Assembly (NCBI RefSeq): GCF_009873495.1
Contig: NZ_CP046703.1
Location: 6,662,501-6,726,500, forward strand
Reading direction: 5' to 3'
DNA length: 64,000 nucleotides
Origin: Nostoc sp. ATCC 53789
GTDB lineage: Bacteria; Cyanobacteriota; Cyanobacteriia; Cyanobacteriales; Nostocaceae
In this document: piece by piece, positions 8,102 through 18,198 of the stretch
Layout of the letters: each line of letters starts with the position of its first letter
Position numbering within the stretch: position 1 is the stretch's first letter
Made by a program: the position numbers and the translations under genes
The notes under the pieces: generated by a model
The model's input: the letters and a program-made list of their open reading frames with translations, nothing else
What the model was told of the DNA's origin: nothing
Database searches by the model: none

Positions 8102-10306
8102 ATGAGCCAGATATGTTCTATCTCCAAAACCTGTGCTTGTCGCAATGTTGCACGCTGCCAGACTAAGGAGGCAGGCAGGCTCTTTCTCTGGTTTCCCGTT
8201 ACACATACCCTCAAAAAAGTCACCTCCTACCTACAGCAGCTTAGACTTGAGTATGAACTGATGCACGAGCGACCAGGTTTGAGTTTGAAGTGTAAACCCG
8301 GACAGTCTATAGAAATTGCCCGTAACCTGGCCAAACTACTTGCACCTAGAGAATTAAAAGAGACGCAAGTCCTTTTCACTCAAGGTAATATCCAACCTCA
8401 ACTCCATGATTTTAGTGACATAGCCTCATTACAACGCTTCATTAAGTTGAACCAATCCGACTGGCTAGTTGAAATGTTGGCAACGGAACGATTTACCAGT
8501 TACTTTCAGCCAATTGTCTCAATTAACGATACATCGCAGATTTTTGGATATGAATCGCTCTTGCGGGGGCTGGATGAAGAAGGCAATTTAATGCTACCGA
8601 CACCAATTATGGAGTTAGCAACCGAAGCCGGACTAATACCACAACTCGACCAAATTGCTCGCCTCAGCGCAATCACTGAATTTAGTCGGTATAAAGTGAG
8701 TGGGCATATCTTCATCAATTTTGCGCCAACATCACTTTACGATCCAGCTTTTTGCCTCAGTAGTTCAGTTGAGGCAATTGATACTGCCGAAATTTCCCAC
8801 GATCGCGTTGTCTTTGAAGTTGTAGAATCAGATAATCCTCAAGATTTAACCCATCTCAAGGCAGTGCTTAAATACTACCGGGATGCTGGATTTTTAGTAG
8901 CTCTTGATGACCTTGGTTCTGGCTATTCCAGCCTAAACTTGCTGCATCAGTTACGTCCAGACTTTATCAAGCTGGATATGGAGTTAATTCGAGATGTACA
9001 TCAAGACCTTTACAAAGCTTCGATTACCGAGAAGCTTTTAGAGATTACTCAAAAGTTAAACATCCAGACCGTTGCTGAAGGAATTGAGTGTATTGAGGAA
9101 CTGAACTGGCTGCGAGAACGAGGTGCAAATCTTGCTCAAGGCTATTTAATTGCTAAACCTAGTGCAGTGCCTGTCACTACAACCCCTCACTTTGATCCGA
9201 TCGCGTTAAATGTAGCATCGACAGATTCTAAGCTGGTTGAGCGGCATGTCCAACACCAAAATGAGTCCGAGCGAATTGTCGCGTCTGTGACGCAGCGCAT
9301 TCGACAATCGTTAGAGTTAGACGAGATTTTGCAAACCACAGCAGCCGAAGTGCGGCAACTGTTTGAGGTAGACCGAGTAATAATTTACCAGTTTGAGTCA
9401 GACTGGAGTGGGTTAGTAGCTGTAGAATCTTTAGCAGAAGAGTGTATGTCCATTTTGGGATTTCACGTTATGGACACATGCTTTCAATCTACCCGTGCAA
9501 TTTACTTTCAACAAGGTAACACCAGAGCGATCGAAGACGTTGAAACTGCCGGATTATCGCCGTGTCATCTTGACCTCCTGCGGAGTTTGCAAATCCGAGC
9601 AAACCTTGTCGTGCCTATCTTGCAGAAAGAGCGTTTGTGGGGACTATTGATTGCTCATCAATGCCGTAATGCCAGACAATGGCAGCAATCGGAGATTAAC
9701 TTGTTTAACCAGTTAGCAGGACAAGCTGCGATCGCTATTCAGCAATCAGAACTTTACCATCAATTACAACAAGCAAACCAAGAATTACAGCGCCTTGCCT
9801 GTTCAGATGGTCTGACCCAAGTGGGAAATAGACGGTGCTTTGATGACACATTCAACACACAGTGGCAACGGTTGGCACGAGAGCAAGGTTCGCTATCTTT
9901 GATTTTGTGCGATGTCGATTACTTTAAGCTTTACAACGATACACATGGACATCTCGCAGGAGATGATGCCCTTAGACAGGTTGCCAAGGTAATCTCTCAG
10001 ACAGTTAAACGCCCTGCTGATTTAGTTGCTCGTTATGGTGGAGAAGAGTTTGCAGTTATTTTACCGAATACTGATATCGAAGGGGCCATTGCAGTTGCAA
10101 GAGATATTCAGACCAATATTAGTGCATTAAAAATGCCTCATCCCCATTCTCAGGTTAGCGAATTCATCACTCTAAGTCTTGGTGTGGCAACCATCACTCC
10201 TCATAGCCAATTATCTCCCGCAACCTTAATTGCTGCTGCTGACCAGGGACTCTATCAGGCAAAAGCACAAGGAAGAAATTGTGTGGTGCAGATAAACTGT
10301 CAGTAG
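8102..10306 (+). CDS. EAL-GAF-GGDEF c-di-GMP enzyme with a DXCF cyanobacteriochrome-like GAF
   Basis: This 734-residue protein is predicted to make and/or break down cyclic di-GMP. The N-terminus is Cys-rich (C5, C11, C13, C19). An EAL domain (about 125-360) keeps the usual acidic set: E151-S-L, FEVVESD, DD at 269-270 (DDLGSGYSSL), FIKLD and VAEGIE. A GAF domain (about 390-560) has D-T-C-F with Cys460, then SPCHLDLL with Cys488-His489, then ANLVVPIL and LWGLLIAHQC, the pattern of DXCF-type cyanobacteriochromes that bind a bilin through two cysteines. The GGDEF domain has CDVDYFKLYNDTHGHLAGDD, GGEEF at 646-650 and an RPAD inhibitory site five residues before it. By inference it is a light-controlled c-di-GMP switch. 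The EAL-first order is unusual. Confidence 0.88.
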   Translation: MSQICSISKTCACRNVARCQTKEAGRLFLWFPVTHTLKKVTSYLQQLRLEYELMHERPGLSLKCKPGQSIEIARNLAKLLAPRELKETQVLFTQGNIQPQLHDFSDIASLQRFIKLNQSDWLVEMLATERFTSYFQPIVSINDTSQIFGYESLLRGLDEEGNLMLPTPIMELATEAGLIPQLDQIARLSAITEFSRYKVSGHIFINFAPTSLYDPAFCLSSSVEAIDTAEISHDRVVFEVVESDNPQDLTHLKAVLKYYRDAGFLVALDDLGSGYSSLNLLHQLRPDFIKLDMELIRDVHQDLYKASITEKLLEITQKLNIQTVAEGIECIEELNWLRERGANLAQGYLIAKPSAVPVTTTPHFDPIALNVASTDSKLVERHVQHQNESERIVASVTQRIRQSLELDEILQTTAAEVRQLFEVDRVIIYQFESDWSGLVAVESLAEECMSILGFHVMDTCFQSTRAIYFQQGNTRAIEDVETAGLSPCHLDLLRSLQIRANLVVPILQKERLWGLLIAHQCRNARQWQQSEINLFNQLAGQAAIAIQQSELYHQLQQANQELQRLACSDGLTQVGNRRCFDDTFNTQWQRLAREQGSLSLILCDVDYFKLYNDTHGHLAGDDALRQVAKVISQTVKRPADLVARYGGEEFAVILPNTDIEGAIAVARDIQTNISALKMPHPHSQVSEFITLSLGVATITPHSQLSPATLIAAADQGLYQAKAQGRNCVVQINCQ

Positions 10307-10817
10307 GGACGCAAGGCCTTGCGCCCCTACCGTATGGTCTATTTACCTGAAAATCGCTGTAATTAACAAAAGGTCAATTTATATTTTTTAATATAGATTG
10401 CTTTATTTCCACCCATTTGGCTTGAAAGTACTGAGTAAAAAATCCTATTCCCCAGTCCTCAGTTTCTCTTTCATGTATTTTGGTGTGTAGTTTATTCCGG
10501 TTACTTAACGGGTTTCAAATGCCCACCCCATAAGATTGGATAATTTATTTCTTGGAGTTCCCTTATCAATGAACATACACTTAAGTATGCTAAATTTAAA
10601 GGTAACTTATATAACTCTTAAAGCCAAAATTACACAAATATCTTTCTTAAAGGCTTTTTGGAAATCATCACTTAAATATAAAGTGATTTAAATGTTAATA
10701 GCTTGACAACAGATGATTATATGAAATAATTATCATCTATCTTATAGAAATATCAAGGTATCTCTCAATAGGTTTTGATAATCAAACGCTTAAATTATTT
10801 AAGTTTTACGATCGCGC
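10307..10817. other. Intergenic region with palindrome and MITE-end remnant
   Basis: A GC-rich palindrome at 10303-10330 (ACGCAAGGCCTTGCG core) contains the stop codon of the EAL-GGDEF gene; a second copy lies at 42886-42914. At about 10535-10566 there is an isolated terminal piece (GGATAATTTATTTCTTGGAG then TTCCC and TTA) of the 123-bp element described at 22970. The rest is AT-rich, and no gene is visible. Confidence 0.65.
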
Positions 10818-12401
10818 ATGAATATATTGATCATTTTAGCTGAAGTCAGCCTTGTAATCTTTGTTTGTTTATTACTGAACTGGTTTGTAAGCAAGTTATT
10901 CAAGCTATTTACAAAGACCTCTATATTAAAGAGCGAAGATAGAAGTATCAAAACCTTGCGTCGGAACATCACAGGGTTATTGTTACTTGCTTGCTTGGTG
11001 TCATGTATTTTGATTGTGGGTGCTAATGGTTATCTAGTTTATCGTGGCGAAAACCTTCAACAATACACCATAGCAATGCTTGAGCGTATTCCATCAGGAT
11101 TTTGGATAACTCTAGGAATTGGCATAGCTCAGAGCATTGGCACTTTCATATTAGCCGCGATCGCACTGAAATTTCTGAAATATTGGCTGAAGGTAGCTAG
11201 CACTCGCGCCAAAAACTTAGAAAAAAATACTGCCGATGATGAAAGTATTGATGCTTTCTTTAACGCCCTCTATCACAGAATTAGCGGTGGAATCTGGCTG
11301 TGGGCTGTCATTCTGTGTGCCCAGTTTCTCAAATTGCCAGCAACGGTTTCGGAATATTTGTACATTGCACTGCGAATCTATTTAATTATTGCCGTCGGGT
11401 TGCTGATTCTCAAAGCAGTCGCGGCGGTAGTTGATTTTCTCGATGCTCTCAGCGTCAGATACTCCAACCCTGATAACCTCTTAAGATTCTACGATCGCCT
11501 CCGACATCTGATACCCTTTTTAAAGCGGTGTCTGGAGTTTGTAATTTATGTCTGCATGGCAACATTAGTGATTCAACAGGTGCAGTTAATCGCCAATATT
11601 GCAGCTTTTGGCCCGCGAATCATCAAGATCATCGGCATCATCTTCATTAGTCGTGTGTTGTTTGAAGTCGTTTACTTACTTGTTGAAGAGGTGCTGTTTA
11701 AAGACCAGAATCTAAGTGATATTCAAAGAAGTAGACGCTTGACACTCGTTCCTCTTTTTCGTAGTTTCTTACAATATTTTGTATACTTTGCTGCTATTAT
11801 CTCTATTCTCTATACTCTTGACATTGATCCAACTCCTATACTGGCAGGTGCTGGTATTGTCGGCATAGCTGTAGGTTTAGGGGCACAGACACTGATAAAT
11901 GATATAGTCTGTGGCTTCTTTATTTTGTTTGAAAACTACTACTTAGTGGGTGATTATATCGAGGCTGGGAAAGTCGAAGAGAAAGTTGTCGAAGGTGTTG
12001 TTGAGGCAATTGAACTCAGAACCACTCGTATTAGACATCCCAATGGTCAATTGCAGATTATTCGCAATGGAGATATTGGCTCAATTACCAATTATTCTAA
12101 ACAGTATATCTTTGCAGTAGTGGAAGTTGGTGTGCCCTATAATTCCAACTTAGCTCATGTGTACAAAGTGATTGAGGAGGTAGGACAACAGTTAAAAACA
12201 AACGATCCAGATGTACTCGAAGGTACACAGATAGATGGAGTGGAAAGCCTTGGAGAATCTAACTTGTTGCTGCGGACATTAACGAAGGTGAAGCCAGGAA
12301 AACATCTTCAGATTCAACGTGTTCTTCGAAAGATTTTTACAGATGCACTACTGCGCGAAGGAATTGTAATTCCCATCCGTGCTGAAAGTGCTGAAGGTTA
12401 A
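10818..12401 (+). CDS. Mechanosensitive ion channel (MscS) family protein
   Basis: This inner-membrane channel of the small-conductance mechanosensitive family is expected to release solutes on osmotic down-shock. Of its 527 residues, the N-terminal two thirds hold about six to eight hydrophobic segments. The MscS core is at about 335-480: the pore-lining helix with its Gly/Ala pattern (AGAGIVGIAVGLGAQTLINDIVCG), then the beta domain (FENYYLVGDYIEAG ... VEAIELRTTRIRHPNGQLQIIRNGDI). A predicted cytoplasmic region about residues 110-160 separates two membrane groups. It has no operon partners. A second, unrelated-length MscS-type gene lies at 18765-20438. Confidence 0.9.
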   Translation: MNILIILAEVSLVIFVCLLLNWFVSKLFKLFTKTSILKSEDRSIKTLRRNITGLLLLACLVSCILIVGANGYLVYRGENLQQYTIAMLERIPSGFWITLGIGIAQSIGTFILAAIALKFLKYWLKVASTRAKNLEKNTADDESIDAFFNALYHRISGGIWLWAVILCAQFLKLPATVSEYLYIALRIYLIIAVGLLILKAVAAVVDFLDALSVRYSNPDNLLRFYDRLRHLIPFLKRCLEFVIYVCMATLVIQQVQLIANIAAFGPRIIKIIGIIFISRVLFEVVYLLVEEVLFKDQNLSDIQRSRRLTLVPLFRSFLQYFVYFAAIISILYTLDIDPTPILAGAGIVGIAVGLGAQTLINDIVCGFFILFENYYLVGDYIEAGKVEEKVVEGVVEAIELRTTRIRHPNGQLQIIRNGDIGSITNYSKQYIFAVVEVGVPYNSNLAHVYKVIEEVGQQLKTNDPDVLEGTQIDGVESLGESNLLLRTLTKVKPGKHLQIQRVLRKIFTDALLREGIVIPIRAESAEG

Positions 12402-12828
12402 TTTGGCACTTTATTTTTAACTAGCTTTGCGAGTTGGTGTTATGTCAGGCTTGAAGAAATTTGAAAGCTAGCAAAAATTGTGTTCATTCATACAACAAAA
12501 TAGTAACGATTGTTATAGGCTTGGAAAGCCCTTTACTTTTATACTTTTGGCGAAACTTCACCGCCAAACAAGCACCAGAGCGATAGGAAATTACTTATGA
12601 CCAAATGCGATTGATACTTATCAAACGTAAATCTGGTTAAGTTGAACATATCTCTGTCAGCAGCATAAGTGACATCCTACGCCCTGGTTATCTCTTTTAA
12701 CTGGACTTAAACAAAAGCAAGCCCAGCATCACAAGTGATAATTTCTACAGCAATATATATATAGATAGCTATGGAATCACTGAGCAAATTAATCAACTCA
12801 AGCCATAGTCAAACATTAAATACTAACT
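12402..12828. other. Intergenic region between convergent genes
   Basis: This gap lies between the 3' ends of the + strand MscS gene and the - strand LytM gene. Only weak hairpins are visible (for example GGCTTGGAAAGCC near 12519). No gene or known repeat was recognised. Confidence 0.5.
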
Positions 12829-13740
12829 TTATGGTGATTTTGTTAAAGTATAAAATTTGTCAGAACGCATTTGGGTGCCATTTCGCCAAACTTCCACTCT
12901 TTCAGGGCTGACTAAATAATAAAAACTACCATTATCTGCTCGATATCTGCCTTTACCAATATTCAAAGCTGGTATTTTTATAGGCTTGCTTGGGTCTTGC
13001 TTCAACCGCCCAATATAAAATAACTGCCCATTTTCTTCACAGACCTTGACACGAATATTTGCAGTTTCACCATCAATAATGGTAACTCCATTGCAATTAG
13101 TATCACTGCTTATAGGTGCAAAACCCATTGGAGGCAATGAAGGTGAAACTTGCTTTGCTACGGAGGGTGTCGAGACTGGGCGGTTCGGGTTATCCACTTG
13201 CTGAATTTTAGAAGCAGGGGAAACACTTGCAGTTAAAGATGTCAATAGACGAAGGGGATCAACTGCTATTCGACCATTTGGATGCACTTCAAAATGGAGA
13301 TGAGGTGCTGTACTATTGCCTGTAGATCCCATCTCAGCAATAATTTGACCTTGAATGACCTGTTGATCCTTGCTCACCAGCAAACGGCGATTGTGACCAT
13401 AAACAGTAGTGCTACCGTCAAGATGCTTAATAGTTATGGCATTGCCTAACCCCCAATTATCCCAACCTGCTTTTACAACAGTACCCGATGCAGCAGCAAC
13501 AACTGGGGTTCCAGATGCCCCTGCAATATCAATTCCTTCATGTTGATATTTGCGAAAGCCTTGAGAAATAAACCCTTGAGTTGGCCAGATTAAGTTAGAA
13601 GCGGGGATAGGAGTTTGCCCAATTGGGGAATCGCTTGCTAACTGTGTTAGGGCAGATGTAGTTGTACTTAATACGGCGGTTAAGGATATTAAACCAATTA
13701 GTCCATAAGTGCGGTATCGAAAAACGGTAAGTTTTTTCAT
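12829..13740 (-). CDS. Secreted M23 (LytM) family peptidase
   Basis: This predicted exported zinc metallopeptidase, or a degenerate scaffold of that family, acts on peptidoglycan cross-bridges. The start ATG at 13740 was preferred because the protein then opens with a signal peptide (MKKLTVFRYRTYGLIGLISLTA); an in-frame start 57 bases upstream is possible. The peptidase domain spans about residues 50-165. It shows the zinc-binding set: H in YQHEGIDIA with the Asp three residues on, and the HLHFEVH motif after GNSTAPH. A Pro/Ser-rich linker and a small C-terminal beta-rich domain follow. Such proteins serve in cell separation or envelope maintenance. There is no operon partner. Confidence 0.88.
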   Translation of the reverse strand: MKKLTVFRYRTYGLIGLISLTAVLSTTTSALTQLASDSPIGQTPIPASNLIWPTQGFISQGFRKYQHEGIDIAGASGTPVVAAASGTVVKAGWDNWGLGNAITIKHLDGSTTVYGHNRRLLVSKDQQVIQGQIIAEMGSTGNSTAPHLHFEVHPNGRIAVDPLRLLTSLTASVSPASKIQQVDNPNRPVSTPSVAKQVSPSLPPMGFAPISSDTNCNGVTIIDGETANIRVKVCEENGQLFYIGRLKQDPSKPIKIPALNIGKGRYRADNGSFYYLVSPERVEVWRNGTQMRSDKFYTLTKSP

Positions 13741-14178
13741 AATTGCAAGCCTATTAAAACAATAATTCAGATAGTTTCTGATTATTTGCTGTTTCAAGCT
13801 AACTCGGAAAATATCAGGAAGTTTAGCAGATATGTTATTTTTAAGACCTTAGCCAGACACTTTCGTGCTAGAAGTACATAAACATCTCCAGAAATCAAAT
13901 ATGTTTTATCCAGAACCCTTGTAGAGACGTAGCACTGCTAAGTCTCTACATTTATTTTCGAAGATGTCTAATATCTGCTACGTATGCCAGTTATCGACGC
14001 ATCGAACGGCGGCATACGTTTATCAATTGCTAGAGTCTTGGGTTTCAGACCCCCAATGTTGTGTCAGCTTTCTGCTTTCTTACGAGAGTTCAGTGGCTTC
14101 AATTTAGGAGGGGTCGAATCCTATAAGTAATACTGCTCCTGCCTTGTCTGCGACACGCTGCGCGATCTACCTTATGCC
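13741..14178. other. Intergenic region, no gene seen
   Basis: It contains one GTAGAGACG...AGTCTCTAC palindrome at 13921-13949 and a GC-rich fragment (CTGCGACACGCTGCGCGAT, near 14147) of the type dispersed through Nostoc genomes. A short GGTCGAATCCT string at about 14107 resembles a tRNA T-arm, but no cloverleaf can be built around it. Confidence 0.5.
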
Positions 14179-14616
14179 TCAAACCTTAGTGTAATTATCG
14201 ATTACTTTGGCTAAGTCTGGAATAGCTTCTTCTACGTGCTTTTTGGCTGAACCGCGAAGTTTTTCATAGGTTCCTCGCACGATTTGGCGCTTGGCACTCT
14301 TGACTCTAGCATCAGTTACACCCAGTAGCGCATCTGCCGTATGAGAGCGGTTTGCATTCAGGTGTCCAATTGGATCGCCTTTCTGTACACCTTCGCTCCA
14401 GATGGGATCAAGTGCGGTGAGGCACTGCGGCAGGATCTGCTCAACTACGTAGGGGATATACCCTGGCTTGACACCTTTGAGAGCAGCAAAGGCAGTTTTC
14501 AAAGCGATACCGCTCATACCTGACTTGGATGCAAGCTGTACTTCTATCATGTTGCAACATTCATCTACGACCATCGCTTTTTTGGTCGGGTTCAAAAGTC
14601 CTTCGCTAAGTCCCAT
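14179..14616 (-). CDS. Conserved hypothetical protein, DUF6918-like
   Basis: This soluble protein of 145 residues has no signal peptide or membrane helix. It begins MGLSEGLLNPTKKAMVVDEC and is mainly helical, with SGIALKTAFAALKGVKPGY and a C-terminal Lys-rich helix region ending in VIDNYTKV. It resembles the small 'DUF6918' family seen in cyanobacteria and actinobacteria, but this assignment is from memory and uncertain. The function is unknown. The start is supported by AAGGAAAAGTG just upstream. It stands alone, 250 bases past the end of the RND pump gene. Confidence 0.7.
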   Translation of the reverse strand: MGLSEGLLNPTKKAMVVDECCNMIEVQLASKSGMSGIALKTAFAALKGVKPGYIPYVVEQILPQCLTALDPIWSEGVQKGDPIGHLNANRSHTADALLGVTDARVKSAKRQIVRGTYEKLRGSAKKHVEEAIPDLAKVIDNYTKV

Positions 14617-14769
14617 TTCACTTTTCCTTATCTCAGTACTTAATTTCTATTCGACTAACTTTTTTAGCAAGCAGGAAATTACAGAAAATGGTATCAGAGT
14701 TAGAGGATGTTATGAACATCACTTTTTCACTACTGAAGGCTTCGTCCATAGTGCAATATGCTTGAGTTA

Positions 14770-14824
14770 AGGCTTGATTCTCTCTAACCCTCCTTAAAAA
14801 GGAGGGAATTAGAGCAAGCCTTGT
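14770..14824. repeat. Large imperfect palindrome downstream of the RND gene
   Basis: The sequence AAGGCTTG...CCCTCCTT-AAAA-AAGGAGGG...CAAGCCTT folds into a hairpin about 54 bases long. It lies downstream of the - strand RND gene and may work as a transcription end, although no clear U-run follows. The CCCTCCTTAAAAAGGAGGG core is a common cyanobacterial intergenic palindrome. Confidence 0.65.
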
Positions 14825-14868
14825 GTTTACAGGGTAGAGTTGGCAGAAAAGAGACAGGATGGTAAAAA

Positions 14869-17800
14869 TCAGGTTATCCCGTCCTGCTGAGACCTGAGTT
14901 GTGTCTCTGGCTGACTTGAGCCAGCAGGTAAAGCCTTATGTTCAGATCCCGAAGTTTCATTAGGATAATCTGGAGGTTTTGAGCCACCCGATCGCTTCCG
15001 AGAAAATATAGCCTGAGCTAGGGTCTTGACTAAGATATACAAAATTGGCACCAAGAACAAACTCAAGAATGTTGAAAGCAGCAACCCTCCAAAGAGTGCT
15101 GTTCCTAAAGACCAACGGCTGCTGGCTCCAGCCCCTTGAGAGATCACTAAGGGCAAAAATCCTAATAGCGCTGCAAAAGAAGTCATTAAGATGGGTCGCA
15201 GACGTTCTTGTCCCGCTTTCACCGCCGCGCGTGTGTAGCTCATACCTTGCTCATGCAGCTGATTGGCAAATTCCACGACTAAAATCGCGTTTTTTGCAGC
15301 TAGACCAATCAAAGTTACTAGACCTACTTGACAATAGATATCATCCACTACTTTGGGGAAGAGACTACCTGCCATGAAAATATTGGAACGTAGCCAAATC
15401 GCCGTCATCGCTCCCAAAACTGCTAGGGGAACTGTCAGCAAAATAATGATTGGGTCAACATAGCTTTCATACTGAGCCGCCAACACCAGAAAGACAATAA
15501 CGATCGCTAAAGCAAAAATCAAGCCCGTAGCTCCCCCTGATGTCTTCTCCTGGAGATAAGTCCCTGTCCACTCATAACCAAATCCTTGAGGTAAGACCTC
15601 TGCTGCTACTTGCTCCATCGCTTTAATCGCTTCTCCAGAACTAGAACCGGGAGCAGGAGCGCCTTGGACTTTGATTGATCGGTACAAGTTGTAATGGGAG
15701 ACGGTTTTTGGCCCCACAAAGGGAGTAACTTTCACCAAACTGCTCAACGGAATCATCACCCCGTTTGCAGAGCGAACATAGAGTTTGCCAATATCATCTG
15801 GATTAGAGCGAAAAACCCCATCTGCTTGGACGTATACTCGATACTGTCGCTGTCCTTGGACAAAGTTATTTACATATTGCGACCCCAAGTAAGTTTGCAA
15901 CGCTCCAAAGATGTCGTTAATCTCCACATTGAGAGCTTTGGCTTGGTTGCGGTTTACCTGAATGTCAAATTGGGGAGTGTCTGCGGTGAACTGAGTGAAA
16001 ACTCGTTGTAAAACAGGCTTTTTATTTGCGGCTGCAATAAATTTTTTAGCAGTCTCAACTAGGGTTTCAATCGGCGCACTTCCAGTTCGGTCTTGAATGA
16101 TAAACTCAAAACCACCTGTACTACTTAACCCTCGAACTGGAGGAGCATTCACTGCGATCGCTCTAGCTTCTGTAATTGTCGAGAGCTTTTTGTTCAGCCT
16201 CTGAAGTATGCCATAGACAGACTCAGATTCTTTAGCTCTCTCTTTCCAGGGTTTCAGATTAGCAAAGGCAATACCCAAATTAGAAGCATTACCATCGAAA
16301 CCAAAGCCACTGATCATAAAACTAGCTCTAACTTCGGGAGCCGATGTTACTTCTTTGACAACCCGATCCATAACAGATTCGGTGTACTTCAAAGAAACCC
16401 CATCTGGCCCTTGGACAATTACAAAGAAGTAACCCTGATCTTCCTCTGGAATAAACCCGGTAGGAACTGCTCTGTACATTAAAACCGTTGCTACTAAACC
16501 AGTGATGAAAACCCCAATTACAATCGGTTTGACATGGGTAAGGTAGCTAACAAACCCGACATATCGCCGTGTGAACCAAGAAAATCCCCGATTAAATTGC
16601 GTAAAGAACCAACCCAAAGGGCCCCGTGCAGTCTGAGCAGGGCGCATGAGGATGGCTGCCATACTTGGAGAGAATGTTAAAGCATTGAAGGTGGAAATGG
16701 CAATGGAGCAAGCAACGGTTAACGCAAATTGTTTGTAGACAATCCCTGTAGTGCCTGGAATGAATGCAACGGGAATGAATACCGCCATGAGTACAAGTGA
16801 AGTGGCAATGATTGCCCCAGTCAACTCCTTCATCGCTTCGACAGCCGCCTCAAAGGGCCTCATGCCCTGCTCCAGTTTGACTGCAACTGCCTCCACTACA
16901 ATAATGGCATCATCAACAACGATCCCGATCGCTAAAACGAAACCAAATAAGGTCAGTGTATTAATCTGAAATCCTAAAACCAAGAGAGCCGCACATGTTC
17001 CAATCAGGGAAACGGGGATCGCAACAGTAGGAATGATCGTGGTACGCCAATCTTGCAGAAAGACGAAAATTACCAAGACCACCAGGATAATCGCCTCAAC
17101 CAAAGTGTGCAGAACTTCTTCTAAAGAAATTTCCACAAATGGCGTGGTATCAAATGCCAACTGTGCTTTTAGTCCAGGTGGAAAACTCTTCTCCAGCGCT
17201 ACGATCTGCTCTTCAACAGCATGAGCAACATCTAAGGCATTACTACCCGGAAGTTGATATATTCCCAAACCCACGGCTGCCTTGGGAGCATTTCCTGGGA
17301 TGGTAAATTTGGCATCAGCAAGATAGTTTTCTGCTCCCAATTCAACTCGACCGACATCTCTGACTTTAACTAGGGTGCTATTCGTAGTGCTATTGGTAGT
17401 GCTATTGCTAGTACTATTAGTGCCACCTTGACTCACCTTCAGCACCATATCCTCAAATTCAGCCGCATCTTTAAATCGACTGGTTGCCCGTAAAGCAAAT
17501 TCAAAGCTTTGATTATCTGGTGCTGGTTCCTTACCAATCGCCCCTGCACCCACTTGAATATTTTGTTGTTGCAGGGCAGTTGTCACATCTTGAGGAGTTA
17601 GTTGATGTTGGGCCAGCTTGTTGGGATCGAGCCAAAGACGCATGGCATATTTGCGTTCCCCAAAAACCCTGGCACTTCCTACACCAGGAAGTCGTTTGAT
17701 TTGATCGAGAATATAAAGATCGACATAATTACTGATAAAAATGTTGTCATACTCATTATTTTCTGAGTAAAACCCATAAACCAGAAGAAGACTGCTTGAT

Positions 17801-18198
17801 GCAGTTTCAACGGTGACACCTGTTCTTTGAACAGTATCTGGCAATTGAGGTGAAGCAAGTGCTTCTTTATTTTGAACGTTTACTTGAGCAATATCGCTAT
17901 TAACATTAGTTGGGAAGGAGACAGTTATATTGCTAGAACCATCATTACCCGTGTTAGAAGATATATAAGATACATCTTTAACACCATTAATTTGTCGCTC
18001 GATAATGTTGGTGACACTGCTTTCTGTTGTTTGAGCATCCGCACCAATATTGTTAGAGCTAACGGTGATTTGCACCGGGGCGAGATCCGGTAGCTGAGAA
18101 ATTGGCAGGATGGGAATACAGATGCTTCCCAGCAGCAAGATGATAAACGTACAGACCGTAGTTAAGACTGGACGTTTGATGAAGGTGTTGACAAACAT
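14869..18198 (-). CDS. RND family inner-membrane efflux pump (HAE1/AcrB-like)
   Basis: This proton-driven multidrug or hydrophobe exporter has 1109 residues, slightly longer than the usual 1030-1050 because of extensions. It starts with the classic MFVNTFIKRPVLTTVCTF first membrane helix. Helix 4 carries the proton-relay Asp pair in GIVVDDAIIVVEAVAVK, and the second membrane block lies at about 885-1060 (GLVTLIGLAAKNAILVVEFAN). Residues about 258-274 are a tandem Asn-Ser-Thr stretch (NSTSNSTTNSTTNST) encoded by a 12-base repeat, in a loop of the first porter region. The C-terminal 45 residues are polar and Ser/Gly-rich. No periplasmic adaptor is adjacent, so it must use a partner encoded elsewhere, unlike the pump at 29354. 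Confidence 0.92.
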   Translation of the reverse strand: MFVNTFIKRPVLTTVCTFIILLLGSICIPILPISQLPDLAPVQITVSSNNIGADAQTTESSVTNIIERQINGVKDVSYISSNTGNDGSSNITVSFPTNVNSDIAQVNVQNKEALASPQLPDTVQRTGVTVETASSSLLLVYGFYSENNEYDNIFISNYVDLYILDQIKRLPGVGSARVFGERKYAMRLWLDPNKLAQHQLTPQDVTTALQQQNIQVGAGAIGKEPAPDNQSFEFALRATSRFKDAAEFEDMVLKVSQGGTNSTSNSTTNSTTNSTLVKVRDVGRVELGAENYLADAKFTIPGNAPKAAVGLGIYQLPGSNALDVAHAVEEQIVALEKSFPPGLKAQLAFDTTPFVEISLEEVLHTLVEAIILVVLVIFVFLQDWRTTIIPTVAIPVSLIGTCAALLVLGFQINTLTLFGFVLAIGIVVDDAIIVVEAVAVKLEQGMRPFEAAVEAMKELTGAIIATSLVLMAVFIPVAFIPGTTGIVYKQFALTVACSIAISTFNALTFSPSMAAILMRPAQTARGPLGWFFTQFNRGFSWFTRRYVGFVSYLTHVKPIVIGVFITGLVATVLMYRAVPTGFIPEEDQGYFFVIVQGPDGVSLKYTESVMDRVVKEVTSAPEVRASFMISGFGFDGNASNLGIAFANLKPWKERAKESESVYGILQRLNKKLSTITEARAIAVNAPPVRGLSSTGGFEFIIQDRTGSAPIETLVETAKKFIAAANKKPVLQRVFTQFTADTPQFDIQVNRNQAKALNVEINDIFGALQTYLGSQYVNNFVQGQRQYRVYVQADGVFRSNPDDIGKLYVRSANGVMIPLSSLVKVTPFVGPKTVSHYNLYRSIKVQGAPAPGSSSGEAIKAMEQVAAEVLPQGFGYEWTGTYLQEKTSGGATGLIFALAIVIVFLVLAAQYESYVDPIIILLTVPLAVLGAMTAIWLRSNIFMAGSLFPKVVDDIYCQVGLVTLIGLAAKNAILVVEFANQLHEQGMSYTRAAVKAGQERLRPILMTSFAALLGFLPLVISQGAGASSRWSLGTALFGGLLLSTFLSLFLVPILYILVKTLAQAIFSRKRSGGSKPPDYPNETSGSEHKALPAGSSQPETQLRSQQDGIT

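Noticed and set aside
14030..14115. Possible tRNA with a T-arm-like GGTCGAATCCT
   Set aside because: No acceptor stem, D-arm or anticodon stem could be paired around it.
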